In this document: in pieces, positions 45,855 through 55,602 of the stretch
Layout of the letters: every line of letters begins with the position of its first letter
Position numbering within the stretch: the first letter of the stretch is position 1
Origin: Shewanella frigidimarina
GTDB lineage: Bacteria; Pseudomonadota; Gammaproteobacteria; Enterobacterales; Shewanellaceae
Length of the DNA stretch: 64,000 nt
Assembly (NCBI RefSeq): GCF_003797125.1
Contig: NZ_RKKE01000003.1
Coordinates: 922,636 to 986,635, forward strand
Direction of reading: 5' to 3'
The notes under the pieces: generated by a model
Told to the model about the DNA's origin: nothing
The model's database searches: none
Seen by the model: the letters and a program-made list of their open reading frames with translations, nothing else
Translations under genes and position numbers: made by a program

Positions 45855-46727
45855 TTAACCTCTTACCGCAATGGCCCCTTTGCCAATACCTTCGTAAGCA
45901 ATAACTTTAAAATGACTTTCAGGCGCTTGACTTGCCAATGTCTTTGCCATGTATTCAGCTAGCATCTCAACCGTGGTGTCGTGAGGAATTAAGTCACAAC
46001 AATGCTTAGGCATCGCTAATTGAAAATCACCTTGAGGCGCAACATAGTGAAAACCAAAATGAGTTTCGTCGCTGATTTTAGTCTGCTTCGACAATTCTAG
46101 AGTTTTCACTGACGCTAAGTCTTCTTCAGTGCCGAGGTAAATATCATGCCAACGTTCTGCCCAGTATTGGTCCCATTTCGGCTCTGCAATACCATTTTCA
46201 AATACGGTTACCGGGCTACGATGACCATGCGCAATACGCTGACAGTTACCGTCATGTTTACGTAATCCATGGCTGTAATGGTAAAATGGGGTATCGAGCA
46301 CTTCGCTGCGCAATGTGAGGCTGATGCCTTGGACATTTTCAGGTAACACTTCACGTAAGGCTTTCTTCAAAAAGTCATTAACGCTTTGGTAGTCAATCAC
46401 TTCTGTAGGAATAAGCGCAAATGCTTGTGAAGGACATGCTAAATGTATGTCGCCTTTTTCACTACTAAAATCCATCCAAACTCGGTCGCCCTTTTGCTGC
46501 CAGCGCACTTCGCTACAAGCAGTAGGGATTAACAAGCGATGATCGGCTACATCATCAATGGTGTTTTTGATGATGCGTTTAACCTTACCAAAGTCGAGCA
46601 CCATATTTTGCTCATCTAGGCCGCCATCTAATAGCACATCGACAATCCAGCTTTCACCAACCATGCCACGAACAGGACAAAGGTAAGAGAAATCGATAAC
46701 AGTTAAATCTTTTACAAACAGTTGCAT
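45855..46727 (-). CDS. 6-carboxytetrahydropterin synthase-like protein, two PTPS modules
   Basis: A 290-aa protein with two modules of the PTPS/QueD fold in one chain. Module 1 (residues 1-125) starts LFVKDLTVIDFSYLCP and holds VLDFGKVKRII. Module 2 (residues 130-290) has SEVLDTPFYHYSHG, GNCQRIAHGHRSPV and DETHFGFHYV. Zinc and active-site His are visible in the second module, while module 1 seems to have lost its zinc histidines. QueD acts in queuosine synthesis, but this fused version may act in pterin metabolism instead. The start ATG is followed by a normal family N-terminus. Confidence 0.82.
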   Translation of the reverse strand: MQLFVKDLTVIDFSYLCPVRGMVGESWIVDVLLDGGLDEQNMVLDFGKVKRIIKNTIDDVADHRLLIPTACSEVRWQQKGDRVWMDFSSEKGDIHLACPSQAFALIPTEVIDYQSVNDFLKKALREVLPENVQGISLTLRSEVLDTPFYHYSHGLRKHDGNCQRIAHGHRSPVTVFENGIAEPKWDQYWAERWHDIYLGTEEDLASVKTLELSKQTKISDETHFGFHYVAPQGDFQLAMPKHCCDLIPHDTTVEMLAEYMAKTLASQAPESHFKVIAYEGIGKGAIAVRG

Positions 46728-47158
46728 TAATGCTCCTAGGCAGAAAAACAGTCCACCTCAGTATAAATGTATTCCTAACGGCGCATGCCAGTGGAAGGTC
46801 TATCTTACGTGATAGGAATTTATCCGACTATCAACTCTTAGTCTAACATTCACGGGTTAATGGCCACGCTCTGTTAGCGATGAGTAATAACGCGCCAGTA
46901 TATTTAATACCAGCACAAGACCACGTTGATACCCGAAATGATATCAACGACATTCTAAACAAAAGCCATGCTATGAGCGAGCAAACATCGTAGATAAATG
47001 GAATAAATCAATAAATCCGCTTCAATGCGCCTGAATTGGATAATTATCTTGCTTGAGGAAACGGCAACAACGATATGCTGAGCATTTTATAAAACGCTTA
47101 GAAAAGGATTAACGTGTTTACTTGAAAGGTAAACGATATTAATAGTGTTAAGGCCAAA
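46728..47158 (+). other. Intergenic stretch; no gene seen
   Basis: About 430 bp. AT-rich with scattered direct-repeat-like ends (GCTCCTAG near 46732 and GCTAGGAGC near 47284), which may be related regulatory sequence for the two minus-strand genes, but no gene or clear hairpin. Confidence 0.4.
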
Positions 47159-47257
47159 TTATGACGGTTCCTGGTAACCACCAATAAATACTGCGACCAA
47201 CGTAATGGTCAGAAAAACCTGACAGCACAGCAGTAATAATAAAATTAGTGACGGCAT
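47159..47257 (-). CDS. Predicted 32-aa membrane peptide
   Basis: A short frame from ATG 47257 to TAA 47159 encodes 32 aa that are almost wholly hydrophobic: Leu- and Cys-rich (LILLLLLCCQVFLTITL) then VAVFIGGYQEPS. AAGGA lies 7 nt before the ATG, an ideal spacing. This is the pattern of small single-pass membrane proteins often missed in annotation. It lies between the PTPS-like gene and the BaeSR-like operon on the minus strand. The function and family are unknown; composition and ribosome site are the only support. Confidence 0.55.
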   Translation of the reverse strand: MPSLILLLLLCCQVFLTITLVAVFIGGYQEPS

Positions 47258-47475
47258 AAAACTATTCCTTGTTAATCCATACAGCTAGGAGCATTAGGTA
47301 TAGTGATGTTAACAATCAAAAGCGCAAAAACAGTGCAGATTTAGTGGAGTTTTGCCGAAACTAAAGCAGATCAGTAATACACATTAATCGCCAGCTACTA
47401 AGCTTACCCATTTTATTAGGATGTTTATTAAACGGCTTTAAAACGTAAAAATAGACTTACCAATAAAATGCAGCA

Positions 47476-48186
47476 CTACTCTACCTTATAACCCACACCG
47501 TAAATGGAGTGCAGCAACTCCTTTTGTTGGCTGGCTTGGGTTAACTTATGACGTAGATTCTTCACATGACTGTCAATGGTACGCGAACTAACAATACGAT
47601 CGTCGACATAACACACCTGCATGAGGCTATCTCGAGAGTGCACTACGCCTGGCCGTTTTAGCAGCGTATGCAGTAGTCTAAATTCAACTGGGGTTAATTC
47701 TACGTCTTGTTGGTCGACCTGACATTTAAAACGTTCGATATTGATTTGTAGATGCTTATAACGAATAACCTGCTCGCTTTGACTGCCGTGAGTATTTTCG
47801 ACTCGCCTTAAAATCGTTTTTACCCGAGCAACAACTTCCCTAGCCGAAAATGGCTTACACACATAATCGTCTGCGCCGATATCTAAGCCCATTAAACGGT
47901 CAATTTCATCTACTCGCGCTGTTAACATTAATACTGGCAACATTGAAAATTGCCTCAACTCACGACAAATGGTTAATCCGTCTTTATAGGGCAACATCAA
48001 ATCTAGAATCATAAAATCAATTTGTTGAGACTTAATCGTTTCAATCACATCACGACCATCGTGTTGTACCAAGGTGTTAAAACCTTCGAGGGTTAAAAAG
48101 TCGACTAAAATCTGCGCTATTTTAGGCTCGTCTTCTACCACTAATATAGTCAATGGTTGTTGATGAACATGTCCACTCATAGTCAT
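47476..48186 (-). CDS. OmpR-family response regulator, BaeR-like
   Basis: A 236-aa regulator. Receiver domain: LTILVVEDEPKIAQIL (acidic pocket), phospho-accepting Asp in FMILDLMLPYKDG, and the switch region VLMLTARVDE with Lys in DDYVCKPFSAREV. The C-terminal winged helix DNA-binding domain ends SRTIDSHVKNLRHKL. Its ATG overlaps the stop of the sensor kinase gene (ATGA), as in baeS-baeR, whose products share this layout and respond to envelope stress. The BaeR identity is by resemblance; other OmpR family members are possible. Confidence 0.9.
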   Translation of the reverse strand: MTMSGHVHQQPLTILVVEDEPKIAQILVDFLTLEGFNTLVQHDGRDVIETIKSQQIDFMILDLMLPYKDGLTICRELRQFSMLPVLMLTARVDEIDRLMGLDIGADDYVCKPFSAREVVARVKTILRRVENTHGSQSEQVIRYKHLQINIERFKCQVDQQDVELTPVEFRLLHTLLKRPGVVHSRDSLMQVCYVDDRIVSSRTIDSHVKNLRHKLTQASQQKELLHSIYGVGYKVE

Positions 48187-49688
48187 TCCCTGTGCATAGG
48201 TAATTGTACTTCAATACAAAGCCCACCCAATGGTGATGGGATGGCTTTAATGGTGCCATCATGCGCTTCGACAATATTCTTACAGATGGTTAAACCAAGA
48301 CCAGCACCACTACCACGACGTGTGCGGGCACTGTCTTGGCGGTATAATGGCTCAAACAAGTGTTCACACTCTTCAATGCTGGCACTGGGCTTAGTATCAT
48401 TGATGGTTAATATTACTGTTTTAGCTTGTTGTGATAATCTTACATCGATTACCCCAGGACTGTCTGTGTAAGCCATAGAATTCATTAGTAAATTAATAAA
48501 TAGCTGTTCAAGACGAAGTACATCGGCAGATAAATACACCTCAGGCTGGAACTGACTTTGTAGTGTTAGGCCTTTCTCTTCTAGGCTGGTAGCCATACTA
48601 TTAAGCGTGCTCTGTAATGACTCACTGACGTTCACTCGTTGGAAATGATAACGTAAGCCACCAACATCAGATAAAGACAGTTCATACAAATCATCGACTA
48701 AGTGCTTCATACGCAGCACTTCTTGTTCAAGCGAGTTAAGCTGAGTGCTATCGAACGTTCTGATCCCTGCTTTAATCGCATCAATCTCACCACATAAAAT
48801 ACTCAATGGCGTGCGCAGTTCATGAGAAATATCAGCTAACCAACGATTTTTAGCGCTGCGGTTTTTCGATAGCGTCATGGCGAGATGATCAATATTGGCC
48901 ATTAATTGCCCCAACTCATCTGCACGCTGAGGTGATAAACGTTCATCATAATTACCTTGAGATAAATACGATACACCCAGCATAACTTGTTTGACTGGGA
49001 TCAGTAGAAAACGTGATAACCACCAAGCAATTGCACTTGCAAGCAGTAAACACAATAAACCGATCCCGACACTGGTCCAACGTTGTTGCTGTGAAAATGC
49101 GGTAGCTGAAGACGATTCAACTTCACGAATAGGGCTACTGTATAAATAGCCCACAATATGTTCATTGAATAACAAGGTTAAGCTAATCCGATTATCCACA
49201 TTGCCAATATCAACGCCGCTAATAAACTGTTGTTCAGCAGAATATAACCCCGTCGGTGGACCAGAAGGTGGTGAAAATGGTGGCCGTTGCCTTGGAGGAC
49301 CTAAACGTCGATCAGGTCCCATTGGAGGCCGATTATCACCTGCAGGTCTTGGCGGTCTTGCCCCGTCGCCGGGTCTATTTCTTTTTGGAAATGGAGCGTG
49401 AAGCGAAATGGCTTGTGTTAATGTTGCTTGATTAATCGATTGCCACACTCGTGTAGATTGTTGATCTGTCATTACTGATGGAGCGGTTTGCGCTTCAGGA
49501 TTAGCAGCATAAAGTGTCAACAGCTCATCCGATAAATGCTGTAAACGCTCTTGTTCTAATCCGTTGATATAGTCTAAAAAACCTTGGTCAAAACTCCACC
49601 TCGCTAACGATAACGTGGCGATAAGTACAATACTGGTTAGGCCAACGAAGGCCAAGAAAAGCTTTTGAGATATTTGCATAAAATACAT
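48183..49688 (-). CDS. Sensor histidine kinase, BaeS-like
   Basis: A 501-aa kinase with membrane segments at about 9-29 and 198-218. The periplasmic part (30-197) has an unusual Pro/Arg/Gly-rich stretch (RNRPGDGARPPRP, then RQRPPFSPPSGPP). HAMP is at about 220-270, the H box at ISHELRTPLSIL, the N box at EQLFINLLMNSMAY and the G box at GSGAGLGLTICKN. The start is ATG 49688 or 49679. The Pro-rich sensor domain differs from that of E. coli BaeS and resembles the Pro-rich small proteins encoded divergently (49816 and 50143), which may be its ligands or targets. Confidence 0.9.
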   Translation of the reverse strand: MYFMQISQKLFLAFVGLTSIVLIATLSLARWSFDQGFLDYINGLEQERLQHLSDELLTLYAANPEAQTAPSVMTDQQSTRVWQSINQATLTQAISLHAPFPKRNRPGDGARPPRPAGDNRPPMGPDRRLGPPRQRPPFSPPSGPPTGLYSAEQQFISGVDIGNVDNRISLTLLFNEHIVGYLYSSPIREVESSSATAFSQQQRWTSVGIGLLCLLLASAIAWWLSRFLLIPVKQVMLGVSYLSQGNYDERLSPQRADELGQLMANIDHLAMTLSKNRSAKNRWLADISHELRTPLSILCGEIDAIKAGIRTFDSTQLNSLEQEVLRMKHLVDDLYELSLSDVGGLRYHFQRVNVSESLQSTLNSMATSLEEKGLTLQSQFQPEVYLSADVLRLEQLFINLLMNSMAYTDSPGVIDVRLSQQAKTVILTINDTKPSASIEECEHLFEPLYRQDSARTRRGSGAGLGLTICKNIVEAHDGTIKAIPSPLGGLCIEVQLPMHRE

Positions 49689-49771
49689 TATAACCAGCTA
49701 TATAAGCACAAACTAGTCGCGATAAATAACTGATAAAAATCTCCTCCAATTCTGCACAATTACTCCACATT

Positions 49772-49801
49772 GTTAGGTTATATTGACTTTAGTTACCTAA
49801 C
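49772..49801. promoter_or_regulatory. Inverted repeat GTTAGGT/ACCTAAC between divergent genes
   Basis: GTTAGGT (49772-49778) and ACCTAAC (49795-49801) form a 7-bp inverted repeat with 16 nt between. It lies between the kinase gene and the small secreted-protein gene, the place where a response regulator would bind. Directly before the ribosome site of the small gene (AAGGAG at 49803-49808), so it could also be a leader hairpin. Confidence 0.45.
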
Positions 49802-49815
49802 CAAGGAGTGTCACT

Positions 49816-50079
49816 ATGACCCTGAAGCCAATCTATATTGGTGTACTTAGCTTTATGTTATTTGCATCTTTCGCTGCTAATGCTAATCCTCATAATAGAA
49901 AACCACCTAAAGAAGCTGTTGAAGCCTGTGCTAACAGTGCTGAAAATGATCAGGTTAGTTTTGACACTCCGCGTGGCGACACCCTTGAAGCAACTTGCCA
50001 AATTATCGATGGCGAGCTTGTTGCTGTACCTGCTAATGGTCCTGATGATATGAAACAACCACCAAAACAACGTAATTAA
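49816..50079 (+). CDS. Small exported protein, unknown
   Basis: An 87-aa protein with AAGGAG 7 nt before the ATG. Residues 1-23 are a signal peptide (YIGVLSFMLFASFAANANP), leaving a short acidic mature protein with two cysteines (EACANS, ATCQII) likely to form a disulfide, and a Pro-rich tail ending PPKQRN. No named family. It is divergent from the BaeSR-like operon and followed by another Pro-rich protein gene, so it is probably a target of that system. Confidence 0.78.
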   Translation: MTLKPIYIGVLSFMLFASFAANANPHNRKPPKEAVEACANSAENDQVSFDTPRGDTLEATCQIIDGELVAVPANGPDDMKQPPKQRN

Positions 50080-50142
50080 CAATCCTATGTTGCTAGGTAG
50101 TTTCATCAAAAATTGATTACAGAGAATACCAAAGGAGTATAT

Positions 50143-50505
50143 ATGCAAGTGACTAGTGGTAACACTGCGATGCAAATGACATCGACAGAGAGCACACAAA
50201 GACCTCCACGTCCTGATGGACCACCGCCACCAAAAGGCGGAGTCCCACCAGGGTTAGATACTGCGGTATCGACATTGTCTGATGATCAACAGCAATTAAC
50301 CACAGACATGTTGTCATCATTAACCGACGAGCAGCAAGAGTCTTTGAAATCTATGTTAGATGAATTAAAACCACTAACGGAAGGCTTATCTGACGAGGAC
50401 ATCGGCAGTATTTTCTTTGAGGCATTGAGCAGTATTTATAATGGTGATGACACCGAAACGGCCAACGGTAATTCAACATCTGTGAACGTAGACATTTACG
50501 CTTAA
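50143..50505 (+). CDS. Pro-rich protein with helical C-terminal domain, unknown
   Basis: A 120-aa protein from ATG 50143, chosen because AAAGGAG lies 7 nt upstream (an in-frame earlier start at 50113 is not needed). The N-terminal part has a PPRPDGPPPPKGGVPPG segment. The C-terminal part has LTDEQQESLKSML and LSDEDIGSIFFEAL, resembling short EF-hand-free helical repeats. There is no signal peptide. Downstream is a strong terminator. The Pro-rich composition recalls the kinase periplasmic domain opposite. Family unknown. Confidence 0.7.
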   Translation: MQVTSGNTAMQMTSTESTQRPPRPDGPPPPKGGVPPGLDTAVSTLSDDQQQLTTDMLSSLTDEQQESLKSMLDELKPLTEGLSDEDIGSIFFEALSSIYNGDDTETANGNSTSVNVDIYA

Positions 50506-50538
50506 TACAGTACTCAAAATGGCAATGGTGATATTAAA

Positions 50539-50569
50539 GCAGCTTACATATTGTGTAAGCTGCCTTTTT
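50539..50569 (+). terminator. Rho-independent terminator after the Pro-rich protein gene
   Basis: GCAGCTTACA pairs with TGTAAGCTGC around a 5-nt loop, followed by CTTTTT; 33 nt past the stop codon. Confidence 0.88.
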
Positions 50570-50571
50570 GC

Positions 50572-53091
50572 TTACTTTACTTTAATCTCATTGACTATGT
50601 TATTGTTGTTACGGAACATCGGTAAAAACTCATTAAGCTCGTCTGGCAATCGCGGTTTGCTGTACAAATACCCTTGAACCAAATCACAACCATTGAGCCG
50701 CAGAAAATCTGCTTGATCGACGGTTTCAACACCTTCAGCAATAATCTGCAAATTCAATGCATGTCCCAATGCAATAACCGCTTTCGCAATCGCTGTATTA
50801 TTCACATCATGAGGAATATCACGGACAAAAGATTGATCGATTTTCAACTTATCAATCGGTAACTTTTTGAGATAATTGAGAGATGAGTACCCTGTACCAA
50901 AATCGTCAATACTCAAAGCAATGCCCATGGCGCCAAGCAATTTCAAATCACGAATAATCGCGTCTGGATCATTCATCATGCAAGACTCGGTGACTTCTAA
51001 TTCCAAATGTTTGGCTGGTAATCCGGTTTCCAATAAAATCGAGCGCACTTTATCGACAAAATCATTTCTTTGCAGCTGTAAGCTGGCCACATTGACCGAA
51101 ATACGTTCAAACATTTTACCTTGAGTTAGCCATTCCACCCCTTGTAAACAAGCGGCCTTTAAAACCCATAAACCAATATCCCAAATCAAACCAATCTTCT
51201 CTGCTAATGGAATAAACTCTGCAGGAGAGATATTGCCGTAGACAGGATCTGACCAACGAATTAACGCTTCAAAGCCACTTGGTGATAAATCAGACAGTTT
51301 CAACTTAGGTTGATAAACGAGATAAAAATCTTCATTAACCAATGCTTGATGTAATGCATTTTGCAGCTTTAATTGTGCTACAGCTTGCTTGGTCATCGAC
51401 TCGGTATAAAAGGCATAATTATTTCGCCCATCTAACTTGGCACGATGCATAGCCGCGTCGGCATTACGTAATAAGCTGTCGTGATCATCACCATCACTTG
51501 GGTATATCGCCACTCCCATGCTGGCGGTAAGACGCACAGATTGGGTATTATCCAATATAAATGGGCGTTCAAATACACTGCGAATACGGTCAACCGATGA
51601 CGTTACAGAATCAGTTCCCATAATGCTCGGCAACATGACCACAAACTCATCACCACTTAAACGTGCTAATACGTCAAAATCAGATAAAGCGTAAGATAAG
51701 CGTTTAGCCAATTCAACGAGAATTTCGTCGCCAATAACATGGCCTAAACTGTCGTTAATGTGCTTAAAGAAATCGATATCTAAGAACACAATAGCCAGCT
51801 GCTTTTTAGCACGATGAGAGTGGTTCACCTCTTGCTCTAACAGTGACATAAATTGCATCCGATTAGGCAATTGTGTCAACGGATCAAAATAAGCTAAATT
51901 TTTCAGTTTTTCTTCATTTTGTTTTTGCGCTGAAATATCAGCAAAAACAGCAACATAATACTGAATGATATTGAGCTTATCGAATACTGCACTGATGGTT
52001 ATCGCTTGCGGAAAAATAGCACCATGCTTACGACGATTCCAAATTTCACCGTGCCACTTCCCCTGAACTAATAAGGTATTCCACAATCGTTCAAAAAAAC
52101 TTTTAGGATGGCGTCCTGAACTCAGCATTCTAGGATTTTGGCCTATAACCTCTTCGCGGCTGTAACCAGTAATGTCGGTAAATGCTTGGTTGATCTCGGT
52201 AATATTGCCATTACTATCGGTTATCACTACCCCTTCGACTGCATTTTGAAACACATTGGCAGCTAAAATGAGTTGATCCTGCGCTTCTTTGTGTTTGGCA
52301 ATGTTACGTGTCATACCTATAACCCCGGTCAATTGACCTTGGGTATTATAAATGGGCGCTTTGATGGTTTCGAGCCAGACTTTATTAAAATTGACATCAA
52401 CTTCTTCACATTCAGACACCACTACAGTCGAACCGTTACTGATGGCTAATTTATCACTCGCAATAAATTCATTTGCGGTGCGCGGATCAAAAAGGTCAAA
52501 GTCAGTTTTGCCAACAATTTGTTCTGTAGATTTACGCCAAGCTCGTTCAACACTTTTATTACAAGCAACATAGTGGCCGTTAGCATCTTTAACCCACATA
52601 TGCTCTTCAAAGGCATCAATAAATGACTGTAAATCAACATCGAGCGACACAGGCTCAGAGGCATTGGAATCAATGGTTAAGGAGTTTATATAATAACGAA
52701 TGGCATTACTTAACATATCCGCAATGCGTGTTTGCATTGCCGACAAGGGTTGAAATAATCCTTGTTCAGACGGTGCGTTAGCTTTGTCGCTAAAAGTGAT
52801 CACACCGATGATATGACCTTTTGATGAACGAATTGGCTGATGATAAACAGTAAAGTGTTGGTCTATCTTTTTGACACTATGAGCGTCTGCCGCTTTAAGA
52901 TGTTGTAACAAGCTCTCTTGATGCTGTCGCTGAGTATTATCATCAATACCCTGGCTTGTACAAATAGCTTCAATACTGTTTTCAGCATTGATCTGGTAAA
53001 ACATAATGGTAAGACGAAACTCGGCAGAAATATCATTTATTTCTAGCTGCCATTCTCTTAGTTGCACTTGAGAAATAGCTTTTTTAAGCAT
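50572..53091 (-). CDS. GAF/PAS sensor with GGDEF and EAL domains
   Basis: An 839-aa cytoplasmic c-di-GMP protein. The N-terminal 150 residues look GAF-like; PAS domains at about 160-275 (FEEHMWVKDANGHYVACNKS) and 290-400 (VFQNAVEGVVITDSNGN). The GGDEF domain at about 410-575 has SGDEF in place of GGDEF (RLSGDEFVVML); this variant is often active. The EAL domain has EALIRW, NVASLQL, DDFGTGYSSLNYL and EGVET, consistent with a phosphodiesterase. A dual or hydrolytic role in c-di-GMP turnover is expected. No membrane segments. Single gene. Confidence 0.94.
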   Translation of the reverse strand: MLKKAISQVQLREWQLEINDISAEFRLTIMFYQINAENSIEAICTSQGIDDNTQRQHQESLLQHLKAADAHSVKKIDQHFTVYHQPIRSSKGHIIGVITFSDKANAPSEQGLFQPLSAMQTRIADMLSNAIRYYINSLTIDSNASEPVSLDVDLQSFIDAFEEHMWVKDANGHYVACNKSVERAWRKSTEQIVGKTDFDLFDPRTANEFIASDKLAISNGSTVVVSECEEVDVNFNKVWLETIKAPIYNTQGQLTGVIGMTRNIAKHKEAQDQLILAANVFQNAVEGVVITDSNGNITEINQAFTDITGYSREEVIGQNPRMLSSGRHPKSFFERLWNTLLVQGKWHGEIWNRRKHGAIFPQAITISAVFDKLNIIQYYVAVFADISAQKQNEEKLKNLAYFDPLTQLPNRMQFMSLLEQEVNHSHRAKKQLAIVFLDIDFFKHINDSLGHVIGDEILVELAKRLSYALSDFDVLARLSGDEFVVMLPSIMGTDSVTSSVDRIRSVFERPFILDNTQSVRLTASMGVAIYPSDGDDHDSLLRNADAAMHRAKLDGRNNYAFYTESMTKQAVAQLKLQNALHQALVNEDFYLVYQPKLKLSDLSPSGFEALIRWSDPVYGNISPAEFIPLAEKIGLIWDIGLWVLKAACLQGVEWLTQGKMFERISVNVASLQLQRNDFVDKVRSILLETGLPAKHLELEVTESCMMNDPDAIIRDLKLLGAMGIALSIDDFGTGYSSLNYLKKLPIDKLKIDQSFVRDIPHDVNNTAIAKAVIALGHALNLQIIAEGVETVDQADFLRLNGCDLVQGYLYSKPRLPDELNEFLPMFRNNNNIVNEIKVK

Positions 53092-53298
53092 ATTAATATC
53101 CTGAATAATGTTTTATTGAGCATGTGAAACGAGTCGTACTACAAGTGTATGAAGCTTAGTTCTGTCACGAGTAATGTTATGAATATAAGTGCCGAGTTGA
53201 ACTATACATCAGAACCTATCCTATACGCTGTGATTTAACAACCAAATGCAATCGATTCGAGCGATTAATACTATTAGTTAACTATAGTTACCCGATTA

Positions 53299-53564
53299 AT
53301 ACCAATCCTATTAAATATGTGATCTTTCAGCGGGAGTTCAAAGTGCTATAGGCAAGGCAGATGATTGAAGCGAATAGTGATTCTATTTTGAAAACATCTA
53401 ACTAAGCATAAAGTACTTTGAAACCCGCCAGAATGGAGTCTCTCAGGTATTCCACTTCTGTGTTGCATCGATTTAAAAGGGAATAACCATTTCTACATCA
53501 ATGCGCCTTGAATTAAAAAACCTGAGAGACTCTGAACTGATCAGATATTTAAAGAGATTGGTAT
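53299..53564. mobile_element. MITE-like element with 30-bp terminal inverted repeats
   Basis: The left end ATACCAATC then TATTAAATATGTGATC is matched in inverted form by the right end (ATACCAATC then TTTAAATATCTGATC on the minus strand). The ends agree in most of about 30 bases. An inner inverted repeat GAGTCTCTCAGGT/ACCTGAGAGACTC is also present. About 265 bp, with no coding capacity: a non-autonomous element. Its parent transposase is not in the window. The remaining 200 bp to the left (53092-53298) show no gene. Confidence 0.75.
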
Positions 53565-53605
53565 GACACTTCATATTCAATCATAACCTATCAAAACCAA
53601 TAAAA

Positions 53606-53625
53606 AAGGAGCCAAAAGGCTCCTT
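53606..53625 (-). terminator. Rho-independent terminator of htpX
   Basis: AAGGAGCC pairs with GGCTCCTT around a 4-nt loop, with a T-run on the minus strand (A-run before it on plus). 40 nt after the htpX stop. Confidence 0.9.
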
Positions 53626-53664
53626 AATATAATGTCACTGTAAATGATGATAAACGCATGAATA

Positions 53665-54528
53665 CTAGCTATTTTTTAGTGCAGCGATGCGCTTCTCTAG
53701 TGGCGGATGGCTCATCATTAACTCAGCCATTGAACGTTTACCATTAATACCAAAGGCTGACATTTGCGCTGGCATTGCACCGGATTCAGGGCCTTGACGT
53801 AATCGTTCTAATGCGGCAATCATTTTATTTTTGCCTGCTAAACGTGCCGCGCCTTCATCAGCTTTAAACTCACGAATACGTGAAAAGTAAGCCACTATCA
53901 TTGATGCCAAAATACCAAATAACATATCAAGCACAAATACTACGGCCATGTACGCGAACATACCTAGGCCTTCACCTTCTTCATCATTACTGGAAACAAA
54001 ATTGTTAATAATACCAGCAACAACGCGTGCAGCAAAAATAACAAAGGTATTCACCACACCTTGGATTAAGGTTAATGTCACCATGTCACCGTTTGCCACG
54101 TGGCTCACTTCATGGGCAAGTACGCCTTCAATTTCATCTTGGGTCATGCCGTAAAGCAAACCAGAACTCACAGCAACAAGGGCATTATTTTTACTTGGAC
54201 CGGTTGCAAATGCGTTCATTTCTGGCGACTGGTATATAGCCACTTCTGGCATCTTAATACCAGACTTTTCAGCTTGGCGTGCAACCGTTTCGACTAACCA
54301 ACGTTCCATACTGTCACGTGGTTGAGTGATAACTTCACAACCCATGGTTTTCTTAGCCATCCATTTTGAAATGGCTAAACTGATAAACGAGCCACCAAAA
54401 CCAAAAATGGCAGCAAATACTAACAGTCCACCCATCGTTGAGGTATTAACCCCAAGAATAGACATTACAATTGAGGCAACCAGTAAAATGGCAAAGTTGG
54501 TTGCAATCAACAAAAATATACGCTTCAT
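53665..54528 (-). CDS. htpX: Membrane zinc metalloprotease HtpX
   Basis: A 287-aa M48B peptidase of the inner membrane that degrades damaged membrane proteins. ATG 54528 is chosen because it gives the standard start [17 protein letters not shown]; a longer frame begins at 54579. Membrane segments are at about 5-25, 35-55, 155-175 and 190-210. The zinc site is [11 protein letters not shown] with the third ligand Glu in EFKADEGAA. Heat or envelope stress induction is usual but no promoter is visible here. Confidence 0.95.
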   Translation of the reverse strand: MKRIFLLIATNFAILLVASIVMSILGVNTSTMGGLLVFAAIFGFGGSFISLAISKWMAKKTMGCEVITQPRDSMERWLVETVARQAEKSGIKMPEVAIYQSPEMNAFATGPSKNNALVAVSSGLLYGMTQDEIEGVLAHEVSHVANGDMVTLTLIQGVVNTFVIFAARVVAGIINNFVSSNDEEGEGLGMFAYMAVVFVLDMLFGILASMIVAYFSRIREFKADEGAARLAGKNKMIAALERLRQGPESGAMPAQMSAFGINGKRSMAELMMSHPPLEKRIAALKNS

Positions 54529-54796
54529 TAAAGCTCCTGTATGGCAAAAGTGCCGATTTACGATTGTTACTATAGACATAATATGTCCATAAAATGAAAA
54601 TTCAAGCTTAGTTATATTAAAAAAGATTTATGACTCTTTTATAGCTAGATAAAACATCGTCTTGAAATTCACGCGAGCAGATTCTAGGGAGGGTTGATTA
54701 ATTGAAACTGAAAAATAGACTACAAAAACAAACTCAGTGTCGGCAATGATTAATCTTTGATAAACTGTCAAAAACTAAAACCAAAAAGGACTTTTT

Positions 54797-55504
54797 ATGC
54801 CCATTAATGCATTAATGTTGAGCGCCTCACGGGTCGGTAATTCGACATATCTAAGCCATACCGTTGAGCTTATTCGTCCACTCACTCAGCCAGGACAACA
54901 ATGGTTGTTTGTTCCTTATGCTGGCGTCAGTGTAAGTTATGATGAGTATTTAACAAAAGTACAAACAGCGCTTGAACCTCTGCCAATTACCATTAGTAGC
55001 ATTCATCAGTTTGCAGACCCAAAACAAGCCATTCAAGATGCTGCAGGTATTTTTGTTGGTGGCGGCAATACATTCCAATTGCTCAACGAATTGTATCGCT
55101 ACGACTTGCTGCACTTAATTCGTGAAAAAGTAGAAAATGGCATGCCGTATGTGGGCTGGAGTGCGGGATCAAACATTACTGGTGCCAGCATTCGTACCAC
55201 CAATGATATGCCAATTGTCGAGCCGCCCTCTTTTACCGCATTGGGTATATTGCCATTCCAATTAAATCCGCATTACACCAACTACCAAATGCCAGGCCAT
55301 AATGGTGAAACTCGTGCGCAACGGCTGTTAGAATTTACCATGGTCGATCCACTGACACCGGTGATAGGAATCCAAGAAGGCAGCGCTCTATGGCGCCAAG
55401 GCGATAAATTACACCTTATTGGTAATGAGACGGCTTATTTATTCCATGGTAAACAACAAGAAGTTGAACTTACCGCTAACACCGACTTGTCACACTACCT
55501 TTAG
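54797..55504 (+). CDS. pepE: Dipeptidase E (alpha-aspartyl dipeptidase)
   Basis: A 235-aa cytoplasmic serine peptidase of family S51 that cleaves Asp-X dipeptides. The nucleophile serine is in [11 protein letters not shown], preceded by [14 protein letters not shown]; the downstream region has [21 protein letters not shown], which carries the His of the catalytic site. Length matches E. coli PepE. AAGGA lies before the ATG. Terminator hairpin follows. Confidence 0.93.
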   Translation: MPINALMLSASRVGNSTYLSHTVELIRPLTQPGQQWLFVPYAGVSVSYDEYLTKVQTALEPLPITISSIHQFADPKQAIQDAAGIFVGGGNTFQLLNELYRYDLLHLIREKVENGMPYVGWSAGSNITGASIRTTNDMPIVEPPSFTALGILPFQLNPHYTNYQMPGHNGETRAQRLLEFTMVDPLTPVIGIQEGSALWRQGDKLHLIGNETAYLFHGKQQEVELTANTDLSHYL

Positions 55505-55559
55505 TCAGCTTACCTGCTCTTAACCTATTACGTTTGCTGATAATCGGTTTTGATCAAAA

Positions 55560-55588
55560 CCATTGGGCTTACTCTATAAGCCCAATGG
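55560..55588. terminator. Bidirectional hairpin between pepE and the glyoxalase-like gene
   Basis: Perfect 12-bp stem CCATTGGGCTTA/TAAGCCCAATGG, 5-nt loop, between converging genes. No long T-run. Confidence 0.7.
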
Positions 55589-55602
55589 TGCATATTGATA
55601 AG

